A stretch of 64,000 nucleotides of DNA from Prochilodus magdalenae (Eukaryota > Chordata > Actinopteri > Characiformes > Prochilodontidae): assembly GCA_024036415.1 (NCBI GenBank), contig JAMWET010004999.1:165001-229000 (forward strand), given 5' to 3'. Below the pieces are notes generated by a model, which made no database searches, was not told where the DNA came from, and saw only the letters and a list, made by a program, of their open reading frames with translations. Positions 12,001-21,900 of the stretch are shown here, piece by piece (position 1 is the stretch's first letter; the number at the start of each line of letters is the position of its first letter). The position numbers and the translations under genes were made by a program.

Positions 12001-12819
12001 CAAGCAGAGTTTTGCTTATTAAGACCTTTTCCTGATGGTACTTTCAGACCACAGTGCCACTCTTGGCTGGGTATTTTTGAATGGTGGATTATGTTTAACG
12101 TATCAGTGACACAGCAACACTCTAACTCTTACTCACACACTCATACCATGACCACACACACTACCATGTCAGTGTCATTGCTGTGCTAGGATCCACCACC
12201 CAAATAAGATCCAATTGATGCTCCCGTGGTCAAAAATGAACCTATGAACAGTTCCCTATTCATTGCTAGCTTGAATAATAAATGGAGAAAGGAGGGAAGA
12301 TCAAGAACTTAAAATATTGCATGGATAATTTCTATACTGGACTGTGACTTCATGTGTGGGTAATCTATAACAGTATTTCTCAACCCTGGTCCTGGAGGCA
12401 CCCTGCCCAGCACATTTTAGTGAACCCCCCCACCCGCACAACCCTGAAAGTGTTTGTTAAAGAGCTGATAACTTGAAATGGGGCTGTTGGTAGCAGTGCC
12501 TCCAGGCCCCCGGTTGAGAAACATTGATATACAAGATGGTATGTGATGTTCCTCTAACATACATGTAAGATTCCCACTTCCTGTTTTGCATCCTCTTTGC
12601 TCTACAGTGTTTGTGACTGGCTTTGACCGAGTGCCGATTTTGGGTATGGACCAAGTGAAGATGAGGGTGCGCCCCTTATTATGCTCTACTGAAGACCACC
12701 TGCCCCAAGCCCTTACCTGTCATTCCCTGCTGGAACTCCCCATGTACCAAACCAAGCAAACTCTCAAAGCTAAACTCATGGAGGCCCTACACCACAAGAG
12801 GGGCTTCTGGGAGGAATGA
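1..12819 (+). CDS. Gene A: small HERC-type E3 ubiquitin ligase (RCC1 + HECT), 5' end outside window
   Basis: Predicted ubiquitin ligase: the RCC1 propeller binds substrate or regulator, and the HECT domain takes ubiquitin from an E2 onto a cysteine. Exons seen (numbered as in gene B, 4-24): 1-139, 1427-1518, 1641-1771, 2637-2764, 3049-3122, 3208-3332, 3843-3902, 4006-4111, 5107-5299, 6487-6647, 6741-6815, 6988-7065, 7150-7233, 7319-7417, 8867-9007, 10044-10210, 10321-10384, 10475-10545, 11337-11520, 11876-11978, 12608-12819. Together they give 828 residues plus a TGA stop with no frame break. RCC1 motifs of the GQLG type occur in the exons at 1, 1641 and 2637. The HECT region runs from about 7319 to the end; the catalytic Cys codon is 12718-12720, in context LTCHS. 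The DxGG motif of the HECT N-lobe is replaced by DVNK. The exons at 1427-3332 and their introns are close to those of gene B. The first blades and promoter lie left of the window. I see no pseudogene damage. Family certain; exact orthologue unknown. Confidence 0.9.
706..893 (+). mobile_element. piggyBac-like MITE, left-end fragment
   Basis: A TTAA at 702-705 is followed by CCTCCTGAGACCC, the same terminal sequence seen inverted at the right end of the better copy at 6029-6235. The interior (CATATGAGGAC pairs, then the stretch ending in AAATAGATAGGAG) also matches that copy. The right end is missing: the element runs into an unrelated tRNA-like repeat near 893. TTAA target sites are typical of the piggyBac superfamily. 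No transposase is present. Confidence 0.5.
897..1049 (-). repeat. Teleost dispersed repeat / tRNA-like SINE fragment
   Basis: The segment with GCCTTGCTCAAGGGCAC is a familiar dispersed repeat of fish genomes. The later part, read on the minus strand, looks tRNA-like: a GGTTCGATTTCC box-B-like string and a box-A-like string about 50 bases before it. It abuts the 3' side of the tRNA-Leu gene, so the two may have been mobilised together. The matching other half of this family appears at about 21495-21665 in gene B. Confidence 0.45.
1050..1131 (-). tRNA. tRNA-Leu (anticodon AAG), antisense in gene A intron
   Basis: The reverse complement folds as an 82-nt class II tRNA. The acceptor stem GGTAGCG pairs with CGCTGCC (one G-U), followed by discriminator A. 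The D arm is GGCCGAGCGGTCTAAGGC. The anticodon stem CTGGA/TCCAG closes loop TTAAGGC, giving anticodon AAG. A variable arm is present, and the T stem GTGGG/CCCAC is intact. A TTTT run about 7 nt past the 3' end can stop Pol III. One oddity: the T loop reads TTTGAAT, so the near-invariant C56 is T. It may therefore be a weak or recently degraded gene. It lies directly beside the left arm of the inverted repeat. Confidence 0.75.
1138..1699. repeat. 134-bp near-perfect inverted repeat enclosing an exon of gene A
   Basis: The left arm 1138-1271 is the reverse complement of the right arm 1566-1699, with only two mismatches in 134 bases by my reading. The right arm is the genuine end of one intron plus the first 59 bases of the exon at 1641. 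The left arm is an inverted copy sitting in the preceding intron. The 294-base loop contains the whole exon 1427-1518. The corresponding intron of gene B lacks this copy. The transcript could form a long hairpin that buries the 3' splice site at 1639-1640. Confidence 0.9.
2439..2604. repeat. Transposon-fragment insertion flanked by a ~22-bp direct duplication
   Basis: A string of about 22 bases, CATACAGAGAGCACTGGAGC plus TC, occurs at 2439-2460 and again at 2583-2604. Between them are about 120 bases matching pieces of the composite element at 6176-6345, with the part containing GGGTCTCAGGAGG missing. This looks like a patch inserted at a staggered break rather than an ordinary transposition. 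It ends 33 bases before the exon at 2637. Confidence 0.6.
5531..6345 (+). mobile_element. Composite non-autonomous DNA element (hAT-like) with nested piggyBac MITE
   Basis: The 5' part (GTGGTGGACAAGTA, then CTTGAGTAAAAGTACTAAAG) belongs to a common fish non-autonomous family usually classed as hAT-like. An inverted relative lies at 8125-8372 and a short one at 60368-60460. The 3' part near 6250-6330 also looks like this family. A piggyBac-like MITE sits inside at 6029-6235. I see no transposase. The outer limits are approximate. Confidence 0.5.
6029..6235 (+). mobile_element. piggyBac-like MITE with TTAA target duplications
   Basis: The 207-bp element is bracketed by TTAA at 6025-6028 and 6236-6239. 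The right end reads GGGTCTCAGGAGG, the inverted form of the CCTCCTGAGACCC end seen at 706; the left end here is worn. It has no coding capacity. Confidence 0.6.
7533..7735 (-). mobile_element. tRNA-headed SINE with L2-type tail, antisense
   Basis: On the minus strand it has a tRNA-like head (GGTGTAGCTCAGCGGATAC), a middle around CACCAATAAGAGTCCTTGGG, and a tail of the AAGAGCGTCAGCTAAATGCC type shared by V-SINE/HAmo-like elements and L2 LINEs. A sense-strand relative is at 23022-23245. It lies in the intron of gene A between the exons at 7319 and 8867. Confidence 0.7.
7748..7835 (-). tRNA. tRNA-Tyr (anticodon GTA) with ~15-nt intron, antisense in gene A intron
   Basis: The reverse complement is 88 nt. 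The acceptor stem CCTTTGA pairs with TTGAAGG (two wobbles), then discriminator A. The D arm is TAGCTCAGTTGGTAGAGT. The anticodon loop CTGTA carries GTA, followed after position 37 by an intron of about 15 nt. The anticodon 3' side is ATCCTT, and the T arm is GGTTCAAATCC. Removing the intron leaves 73 nt, the normal length. An intron at this site is characteristic of eukaryotic tRNA-Tyr. Position 37 is C rather than the usual purine, and the 3' flank has only TTT, so it may be a weak gene or a pseudogene. Confidence 0.62.
8125..8372 (-). mobile_element. hAT-like non-autonomous element fragment
   Basis: The reverse complement matches the first ~250 bases of the element at 5531 (shared strings include GAGTAAAAGTACTAAAGT and TTTAGACCTCCAC). 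The remainder is absent. It lies in the intron of gene A before the exon at 8867. Confidence 0.5.
10615..11198 (+). mobile_element. Tc1/mariner-like remnant
   Basis: This contains the decayed DDE-transposase segment shared with the copy at 23483-24198 (there SDESRF; here eroded) and the 3' terminal stretch CAACTATTCTTTGACGAGTA. The left terminal repeat is missing. It sits in the intron of gene A before the exon at 11337. It is non-functional. Confidence 0.6.
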
Positions 12820-13518
12820 AATCTGTCATTGATTTACTGTACATAAACATGCACTGGTCGTTTATCACATAACCATGCTGTTACCTGCTCTTGTTATGGA
12901 ATTCATGCCAGAACACCAGACATAACCTCGTTTGTAGAAGAACATGGTTAAAAATGCGTTTAATTACACTGTTTTAACTGTGAAGTGAGAATATATTTAA
13001 CAGCTGAGCGAAAAGTGTTTATATTATTATGTATATTATTATATATTATAAAAAATAAGTATTAGAGCATTAAATTATGATTCTTAAGGTTTGAAATAAA
13101 GAAATCCGTTCCTATAGTTAGTGGTGGTGAATAGGAAGGGTGCACAGATTTCACACGGATGCAGTTTTGGCTAGGGGTGATTTTGTATTATGCTTTGTTC
13201 TTGGTATGGGGGCAGTTTCCCTGCTGTACAGCTGTGAACCCTTAAAGGTAAATGAACACTGTATAGGTTGATTATGCAGAGGTGGATTGTTAATTTAAAG
13301 GCGGCGGTGCACTGGCTGTGGTATGGTGCACTTCCATACTAGCAACTGCTTTTATATTTATACATTTGAATGAAAAGGTTTGAAATGTGGTTTTTATTTA
13401 TATTTGGATGATAATATAAATGTATAAATGTATAAACTTTTGAAATAAAATATGTTTACATTTGGCGACTGCTTTTTTGTTGGTGTCAGATGATTTATAA
13501 CACTGGTTGGAGTGGTGC
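12820..13518. other. 3' UTR and downstream flank of gene A
   Basis: AT-rich sequence follows the TGA. A consensus AATAAA at 13095-13100 gives a 3' UTR of about 300 bases. After it I recognise nothing specific up to the LTR-like block at 13519. Confidence 0.5.
13095..13100 (+). promoter_or_regulatory. Polyadenylation signal AATAAA, gene A
   Basis: A consensus hexamer 276 bases after the stop codon, at a usual distance for a short 3' UTR. A GTGGTGG-containing stretch follows at 13122, compatible with a GU-rich downstream element. Confidence 0.55.
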
Positions 13519-13842
13519 TGTCACGTCCTGTCTTGTCTTGCCCCTGCTTGTTGGTTTTCTCTGGTTTTCTGTTTCTTGTCACCTCCATGTGCCTTTGTTG
13601 TCCTGTTCCATGTGCTTCTGTTTGTTTTGGTTATTGCTCCTCCTGTCTCCGCCCTCTTGTCAAGCCTCTCACCTGTCCTTAGTTTGTAGCTCCGCCCCTT
13701 CCCAGGTGTTCCTTGTTAGTCCTTGTTCATTTAGTTCCAAGTTGTTTCTCAGTTTGCTGTTTTTGGTTTTGTTTTATCTTATTTGTTCTTTATTCAATAC
13801 TTGCGCTTACATCCTGCCTGATCGTCTTGATCCCAGATGACA
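13519..13842 (+). mobile_element. Probable solo LTR-like element
   Basis: The block starts TGTCACG and ends GATGACA, so it has TG...CA ends. The flanking pentamers GGTGC and GGTGT differ by one base, compatible with a 5-bp target duplication. The strand is T-rich and ends with a promoter/polyA-like stretch, as LTRs of fish retroelements often do. No internal retroelement genes lie nearby. The family is not identified. Confidence 0.4.
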
Positions 13843-14199
13843 GGTGTGACTTTTTGACAAGGGGTCCAATAGACTCTAGAACTTATCCACTCTAGAATCC
13901 ATGCTATACAGTGTGTAAAACCAGTACACCAGCACCTTCAAACAAACATATACGTTTTTGTGTATAATGCCACATGTGTTCTCTGGTGGCCTGCTGTAGT
14001 TTGTAATTCTTATCATGTGGGTCTTGGGGAGGAAAAGGCGGAGAAGTCCTGTTCTACAGTATGGGGTAGAAGTGAATGAGAGTTTATTGAAGGAAAGAGG
14101 GTTAAAAAACAAACAAACAGATGAGTGCAGGTCAGAGCAAAACTGAATTTGTGCCAGATGGTCTGTCTGTGTGAAACAGTCAGTGTCTGTTGGTTCAGC

Positions 14200-15660
14200 A
14201 GAGGTTTAATGGATGGTGGTGCAGAACTTCAGTGGATGGTGGTACAGGAGTTTAGTGGATGGTGGTACCGACGTTTAGCGGATGGAGGTACAGAGGTTTA
14301 GTGGACGATGGTACAGAGGTTTAGTGGATGGAGGTACAGAAGTTTAGTGGATGAAGGTACAGGAGTTTAGTGGATGGTGGTACAGAGGTTTAGTGGACGA
14401 TGGTACAGAGGTTTAGTGGATGGAGGTACAGAAGTTTAGTGGATGAAGGTACAGGAGTTTAGTGGATGGTGGTACAGAAGTTTAGTGGATGGTGGTACAG
14501 AGGTTTAGTGGATGGAGGTACAGAGGTTTAGTGGATGGAGGTACAGAAGTTTAGTGGATGAAGGTACAGGAGTTTAGTGGATGAAGGTACAGAGGTTTAG
14601 TGGATGGAGGTACAGAGGTTTAGTGGATGGAGGTACAGAGGTTTAGTGGATGGTGGTACAGAAGTTTAGTGGATGAAGGTACAGGAGTTTACTGGATGAA
14701 GGTACAGGAGTTTAGTGGATGGAGGTACAGAGGTTTAGTGGATGGAGGTACAGAGGTTTAGTGGATGGAGGTACAGAGGTTTAGTGGATGGTGGTACAGA
14801 GGTTTAGTGGATGGTGGTACAGAGGTTTAGTAGATGGAGGTACAGAAGTTTAGTGGATGGTGGTACAGAGGTTTAGTGGATGGAGGTACAGAGGTTTAGT
14901 GGATGGAGGTACAGAGGTTTAGTGGATGAAGGTACAGGAGTTTAGTGGATGAAGGTACAGAGGTTTAGTGGATGGAGGTACAGAGGTTTAGTGGATGGAG
15001 GTACAGAGGTTTAGTGGATGGAGGTACAGAGGTTTAGTGGATGGAGGTACAGAGGTTTAGTGGATGGTGGTACAGAGGTTTAGTGGATGGTGGTACAGAG
15101 GTTTAGTGGATGGTGGTACAGGAGTTTACTGGATGAAGGTACAGGAGTTTAGTGGATGGAGGTACAGAGGTTTAGTGGATGGAGGTACAGAGGTTTAGTG
15201 GATGGAGGTACAGAGGTTTAGTGGATGGTGGTACAGAGGTTTAGTGGATGGTGGTACAGAGGTTTAGTAGATGGAGGTACAGAAGTTTAGTGGATGGTGG
15301 TACAGAGGTTTAGTGGATGGAGGTACAGAGGTTTAGTGGATGGAGGTACAGAGGTTTAGTGGATGGTGGTACAGAGGTTTAGTGGATGGTGGTACAGAGG
15401 TTTAGTGGATGGAGGTACAGAGGTTTAGTGGATGGAGGTACAGAGGTTTAGTGGATGAAGGTACAGGAGTTTAGTGGATGAAGGTACAGAGGTTTAGTGG
15501 ATGGAGGTACAGAGGTTTAGTGGATGGAGGTACAGAGGTTTAGTGGATGGAGGTACAGAGGTTTAGTGGATGGAGGTACAGAGGTTTAGTGGATGGTGGT
15601 ACAGAGGTTTAGTGGATGGTGGTACAGAGGTTTAGTGGATGGTGGTACAGAGGTTTAGTA
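14200..15660 (+). repeat. 23-bp minisatellite, about 63 units, with 437-bp higher-order repeat
   Basis: The unit is approximately TTTAGTGGATGGAGGTACAG plus AGG. Variants alternate GGAGG/GGTGG/GAAGG and GAGG/GAAG/GGAG. Two rare marker variants recur exactly 437 bp (19 units) apart: TTTACTGG at about 14691 and 15128, and TTTAGTAG at about 14831 and 15268. This shows segmental duplication inside the array. The array ends about 100 bp upstream of the first ISRE-like site of gene B. Confidence 0.95.
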
Positions 15661-15759
15661 AACTAATCCATCCCATTAACAGGATGTACTGAAGAGTACA
15701 CAGAGGGCTACCTACAGTGCTGCCCTAACTTTGCTCCGTCACTAACAAGAGAGTCGTGT

Positions 15760-15885
15760 AGTTTCCACTTTCATTTCGGAGGAAGCGCTGGCTGAGCCGC
15801 TGTCTACCGACTACTGCTTTGTGACGGCGTGTTCAGAAGGGTGTGTAGAAGCTGCTCGCGCTGTAACTCTCGGTTTCGCTTTCCA
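15760..15885 (-). promoter_or_regulatory. Gene B promoter: two ISRE/IRF-type elements
   Basis: At 15871-15885 the minus strand reads GGAAAGCGAAACC, a near-exact ISRE (consensus GAAANNGAAACT), ending 95 bp before the ATG. At 15760-15779 the minus strand reads GAAATGAAAGTGGAAAC, containing an IRF core AANNGAAA. No TATA box is visible. The same TTTCGCTTT core lies 104 bp upstream of the gene C ATG. In the family, human HERC5 and HERC6 are interferon-stimulated; that B is too is my inference. Confidence 0.65.
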
Positions 15886-15979
15886 GGCAGCCCGCGTGCC
15901 TGAGCGCCACAGAAATAGGAGACCCAAGTCGCGCGAGCCTCAGAGCCCTGCCAACTCGCTGTACAGCCTTCACATCGAG

Positions 15980-18900
15980 ATGTTCTGCTACTGGGGAGAT
16001 GAAGTCATACCGGGCTTCGGACTGGTCAAGGCTGACGGAGTGAAGAAGACGAGCTCTGGTGTTTTCTTCTGTTCTCCAAAATCCAGCATCAGGCGCGTCG
16101 CGCCCGGCAAGGGGCTGGTGGGCTTCGTGCGCGGAGAGGGAAATGTATCCGTCATCAGTGTGCCCCCTGCTGGCGGGCTGCAGCGTGACAGGCTGAGTAT
16201 GTGTTTCAGCAGGACAGTGGACATAGATGAGTGAGTGAAGCTGTACCTCACTGTCTGCCTTTCTGTCTTTATCTCAGAGAGTCTGCAGCTGAAACACAAG
16301 ATCAGACTGATGAGCTGTGGAGAAACTCAAGCTGTGCTTCTTACATACGCAGGCAAAACATTGTGGATGGACCAACGCAGAAACTGCAGGTGTGTTTTAC
16401 AACAACAACAAACAACAACAACAACAACAAGAACAATAATAATAATAATAATAATAATAAGCACTACTTCTTAAGTACTTCTTAAGCACGTCTTCTATTA
16501 TTATTATTATTGAAACTGTATTATTATTAATGTGATTACATGAAGAGGACGTAAATTGAAAGTGTAATTGAAGTATGAAAATTAACTTATAATATAGTAT
16601 GCTGTACTGAGTAAAAGTCAGATGCCACTCTTTTGATAATTTAAAATACAGTTTTATGTTATCTTACACAATGTTACACAGAAAGTTGCACCAAAGCTTC
16701 AAAGAGCTAACTTTACCATAATAAACATTTCCATAAATAGAAGGAAAGATATGTATACATAAAAATAATCTAATAATCAGAGATGCGTTGTCACATCTAA
16801 ACAGAGATGGCCACAAGTCACAAAATACAAGTCCAAGTCAAGTCACGAGTCTATAGGTTAGAGTCAAAGTCCAATCACGAGTCTTTAGGCTAGAGTCCAA
16901 GTCAAGTCTTAAATCAACTTACACAAAGCATGTATAGTAACTGTAGCATTAAAAAAGTGTAGATTAAAAAAACACAACAGATTAACTTTGTGTGTAAAAC
17001 ACTACTGCATTTTTTACAGCCCAACACTCCTTTTTTTAAATTATTTATTTATTGTTTAAATGCTACATATTTCCTTAAAAAGTTCACTCACAAAAAAATG
17101 ACATGCTCTACAACTCTCAGACAGAACAAACTAGAAGCAATATCACTTTTTGTTTCGGCACCATACTCTGCCTCAAACACTTCCTGCTTCAGGCCAGCTT
17201 AAGGGGTTAATACTGTATGTTATATAGCTGGAATGATGGCTAAACGGCTAAGCGGCTAGCACAAACCTATCCGAGTGTGTTTTCAGATGTCCTATTAAGT
17301 TTGATGTGGTCGATCAATTTTCTTTCATTTGTTTCCCACACTCTTTGTGTAACCCAGTATAAGTAAAGTCTGGTGGTTGCTAATGGAGGAAATAAATACA
17401 CAGGGTCTAGGATCACTACCAACAAATAGGGCAATGTCCCGGGCTCGGATGTTGAAAGGGATCATGAAACGAAAGAATACCTCTCATACTCGAATCCCAC
17501 TTTCGCAGTTAACAGAGGAAATCATCAATTTGCAGAATAGAACACATACACACACTTTTAGAAGATGAAATTCTTAATTATAATTATATAATAATAATTA
17601 TCTATGAATACATATACATGAACATATGAATGCCCATTCAGGAAGAAATAAAATAGCTGCAGCTCAAAATTTGGTTATTGAAGTGTTGTTAAAGGACCAG
17701 TTTCCAAAGTGCAGACCAGTCTTACTGTGCAGGAGTAGATTAACCAGTGTCCCGTTGGGAGTCAAAGGACCAGGCTGCAGGTGATTCCAACGGCGATTCA
17801 CAGCAGCAGCGTCGTTGACGAGCCCCTCTCTCTCTCCCGAGCAGCAGCTCCTGCAGCAGCAGCAGTTTGTGTCGAGTCCCCTCTATTTCCCCTCGCTCGC
17901 TCTTCCAGCACAGCCTCACTAATATGAAGAATAGTCCGTTCAGACACATTCTGGAGGCTTTATCAGAAGTAAACTGTGAATATGATTCACAGTAGATGCG
18001 AGTCTCTATGCGCAGCCACGAGACTGTTATACTCTCCAAACAGTAAAATAACTGCACAATGAAACAACCTAGAGGCAGTAAGTGGAGAGATCCTCACCAC
18101 AACATGTGTCTGAAAAACAAATTAAAAGTCCTGTGCAAAAGAAAATAAATGAATAAAAACTTCTTTAAAGAAGTATTAATAAAATAAAATTAAGCCACTT
18201 TATGGGTGGGCTACATCTACACTATGCCACTCTTCTGTTATATGCTAGGACTGTGAATTCCCTATAATCAAAGGCTACCACGTACGGCGATCCCACCGAA
18301 GACATGCTGCAGTGTTGTGTTTACACTTGGCGCCGCTCACTGATATCACGCACGCGCTGAAGACGGATGTTGTGATTGGTCCGTGTCCGTGGGCCGTGTC
18401 CCAAATCACCGAAATAAAGTACACACACACAAAGGAATTATTTTTCTGCAACTTTCGCACACCGTGCCTGGATGGTAATGGAAATAAACTTGATGTTCGA
18501 GTGTTATTTTGGACCGAGTCGAGTCGGGAGTCATTATAGACGAGTTATAAGTCAAGTCTGAAGTCTATTTATATACATCTGAAGTCTATTTATATACAAC
18601 TCGAGTGCCCATCTCTGCATCTTAATGCGCTCAACCCGAAAGCCAAGTATAATGTTACTCGTAAGTGTAATGTTACTAAATTCATACAACTCAGTATATA
18701 TGACTGTATATAACTCATTGTACGCAATAATAAAAGTAATATACATTAATAGATGTGCAATATGTATTAATGCATAGACAAAATGACAGGTTTACATTGA
18801 GGAGCATATGTTTTTTTGCACGCTACTGAACACAGCTGTTCACAATGTCTCTGCATTTCCACATTATTAAACCACTCCAGAACTCTCTGAACTCAGAGCT

Positions 18901-21900
18901 CCAGGGATTTTGTAGTATATCATATTATATTATAGAGGAAGAAGACAAAGAAGAAGGAATAGTAAAATATGTGTATATATTTTAACCTTGTATAAATATA
19001 ATAATACATTAGACAATAATAATATTTTAAAAAAATTATATTAAAACATCACATTTGTAAAGACAGTTTAGTTTTATGGTAATATTATTTGTACTGTAAT
19101 ATTATCACATATAATATCATTGCAGATATTATTGGTATTAACAATTTTAACATTATGATTGTTTTCACAGCCCCTTAAAAGAGCTCTCCGATAGGAACGT
19201 CATTCAGGTTGTATGTGGAGACCACCATTGCATGGCGCTAACTCACGGTATGCACATCACTCTTCCGAGTAAACTGCAGAATAAAGTCTAAAATTGCTTA
19301 GATCTGAGGTGCACAACTACCATACTGGAGTATGGTAACCATACTCCAAAAGTTATGCACCCAAAGTTATGCACCCTTGGCTTAAACAAGACTCGTTATC
19401 TGATTCATATGAGGAGCCACTATGTGACTCATTCCTGGACCAAAGCCCAGCAGCTTGTTAGATAGAGATAACCTTATTTCCTTGTGGATGAATTGAATGA
19501 GGCCTGTGGTGTTAGATTACAGTTCCCAAAGCAGTGAAGACACGTTTCTGACTTGCTATGCTTCTTAACCCTTAAGAACCCTCTGGATTTTAGCTGGTTG
19601 GGAATCTCTGGTATGTGAAGGAATGATGTTTCTTTGTCGTTCCTCTCTCAGATGGTCAACTGTTCACGTGGGGTCAGAACTCCAATGGCCAGCTGGGTTT
19701 GGGGAAAGATGGGCTCAACTTTCCATCTCCTCAGCCCCTCAAGTCCCTGTGTGGGGTCCCGCTGGCTCAGATCAGTGCGGGAGGAGACCACAGCTTCGCC
19801 CTTTCTCTCTCTGGAGCCGTGTTTGGATGGGGCAGGAACAGTGCCGGACAGCTGGGCCTGGGGGACACTGAGGGTGAGGCATGTCTTAAAGAAGTCATGG
19901 AACACTAAAGTGTATATATATATATATATATATATATACATACACAACTATGTACATGTCCATCTACATCATACTGATACTCACTGTCCATCAGCTCCAA
20001 CTGTTTCTCTGCATACTCTGTTACCTTGTTCTAGAATGGTCAGGACCACCACAGAGAAAGTATTATGTGGTTGGTGGATCATTATCAGCACTACAGTAAC
20101 ACTGATGTGTGTTAAGCTAATGTGAGTGGACCAGACACGGCAGTGCTACTGGAGTGTTTAAACAGCTCAGTGTCACTGCTGGACTGGGAATAGTCTACTA
20201 TCTGGCTAACAGCGTCCTGTGGGCAGCATCCTGTTGCCACTGATGAAGGACTAGAGGATGACCCACCCAAACTGTGCAGCAGCAGATGAGAAATCATCTC
20301 TGACCTTCCATCTATAAGATGAAGCAGCAAGGTAGGAGTGTCTAATAGAGTGGACAGTGAGTGGACACAGTGTTTAAACACTCCAGCAGCACTGCTGTGT
20401 CTGATCCACCCTCACCAGCACTAACACACCAACACATGTCAGTGTCACTGCAAATCCATCACCCACATAATACCTGTGTGGTGGAGGTCTTGTGGGGGTC
20501 CTGACTATTACAGAACAAATTAAAAGAGGGGTAACAAAGCATGCAGGTAAATGGCCTGAAACAAGATAGGTGTACTATGACGTGATATATATACATAACG
20601 TATACATAACATGACGTATATACATATGCTAATTACAAATCTTACTCTCTAACATGCTTGATGCAGTATTGCTATAGCACTGTTTGACTTCCTCCCACAG
20701 ACAGATACACCCCAACCTGTGTGAATAGTCTGAGCCTCAAGAAGACAGTCTTCATCTCTTGTGGAGAGGAGCACACTGCCACTCTATCAAAGGTATCACG
20801 ACTGCACCTTACTGTACATGTACCACATGCTGATCACCACACTGATATAATGTCTCATTAAGTATCATCTGTGAGAAACAGTTGCTGTAAGATGCTGTTG
20901 TTATTTCTCCTCAGGGAGGAACCGTCTTCACATTTGGATCGGGCCGTTATGGGCAGCTCGGACACAACTCCTTCAGAGATGAACACCGACCTCGCGTAGT
21001 GGGCGAACTCTGGGGTTTAAAGGTGTCCCAGATCACCTGTGGAAGGTAGATTTGTTTCTGTTACATATACAATACTGTTCAAAAGTTTCAAACCATGTTC
21101 AAAAACGTTTTTAACAGTTCTTTCATACTTGTAAATTAATAACCTAGACCATGACGACCTAAAATATGAGCCAGTCATTACTTAAATGTTTTAATCAATG
21201 GATTTTTGATCTCCAGATTTTGCTGTAGTCTAAGCTTTTCGGTTTGATATGTCTTATGCTGCAAAACAATCTGGTTTTGTGATAATTTTCGGGAAGGAGA
21301 GTCTGTTTTTTGTAATGCATTGGCCTGGTCAGATGCTTTATGATGTCCACAGGGTGCAGTTGGGAGTTGGATGCCTTTCTGGAGTTCCTCCACACCAAAC
21401 ACATCAAACCATTGGTTTATGGACCTCACTTGGTCCACAGAGGCACAATCATACTGGATCAGGAAAGGGCAGAATTGAAATTAGAACCATTGAGCAATTG
21501 TGCATAAGCACAGGGGAATTTGACCTCTGCGTTTAACCCATCTGTGCAGTGAAAGAGCCACATACACAGACTCCAGTGAACACACACAATAGGGGCACTG
21601 AGCATTCTTGCCCGGAGCAGTGGGCAGCCCAGTCCTATGCAGGGTGCAAATGAGGGGTTACTCTTGCCCCCCTATTGCCCATATTCCTCATAGCTCCATC
21701 AAAGAGGGAAGCATGTAAAGCTGAAGTGTTGTTGCATTTTGTATTAGTCTGTATTAGTCACTGAAACTAAGGGGCCCAAACCATGGCAACCTGCCCCATA
21801 CCACTGTCCCTCTGCTACCCAACTTTACTCTTGGCACTACGCATTCCAGTAGGTAGTGTTCTACTGCCATGTGGCAAACCCAGATTCATCCATCGGTTTG

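Noticed and set aside
14200..15660. CRISPR-like array
   Set aside because: There are no unique spacers; the units are contiguous 23-mers in a vertebrate genome. It is a minisatellite.
15821..15979. In-frame upstream start for gene B (MTACSEG...)
   Set aside because: It would place the ISRE at 15871-15885 inside the coding region, and the extra residues resemble no HERC start. MFCYWGDE at 15980 aligns with MLCWG.
16191..16220. Alternative donors for gene B exon 1 (GC donor after GACAG, or the strong GATGA/GTGAGT site)
   Set aside because: Both give the wrong phase for the next exon, whose correct frame is shown by the RCC1-like [11 protein letters not shown] string. The GTATGT donor at 16197 gives the needed phase.
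17740..18057. 105-residue minus-strand frame in the hAT interior
   Set aside because: Low-complexity GC/CAG-rich sequence with no recognisable domain. Open by composition.
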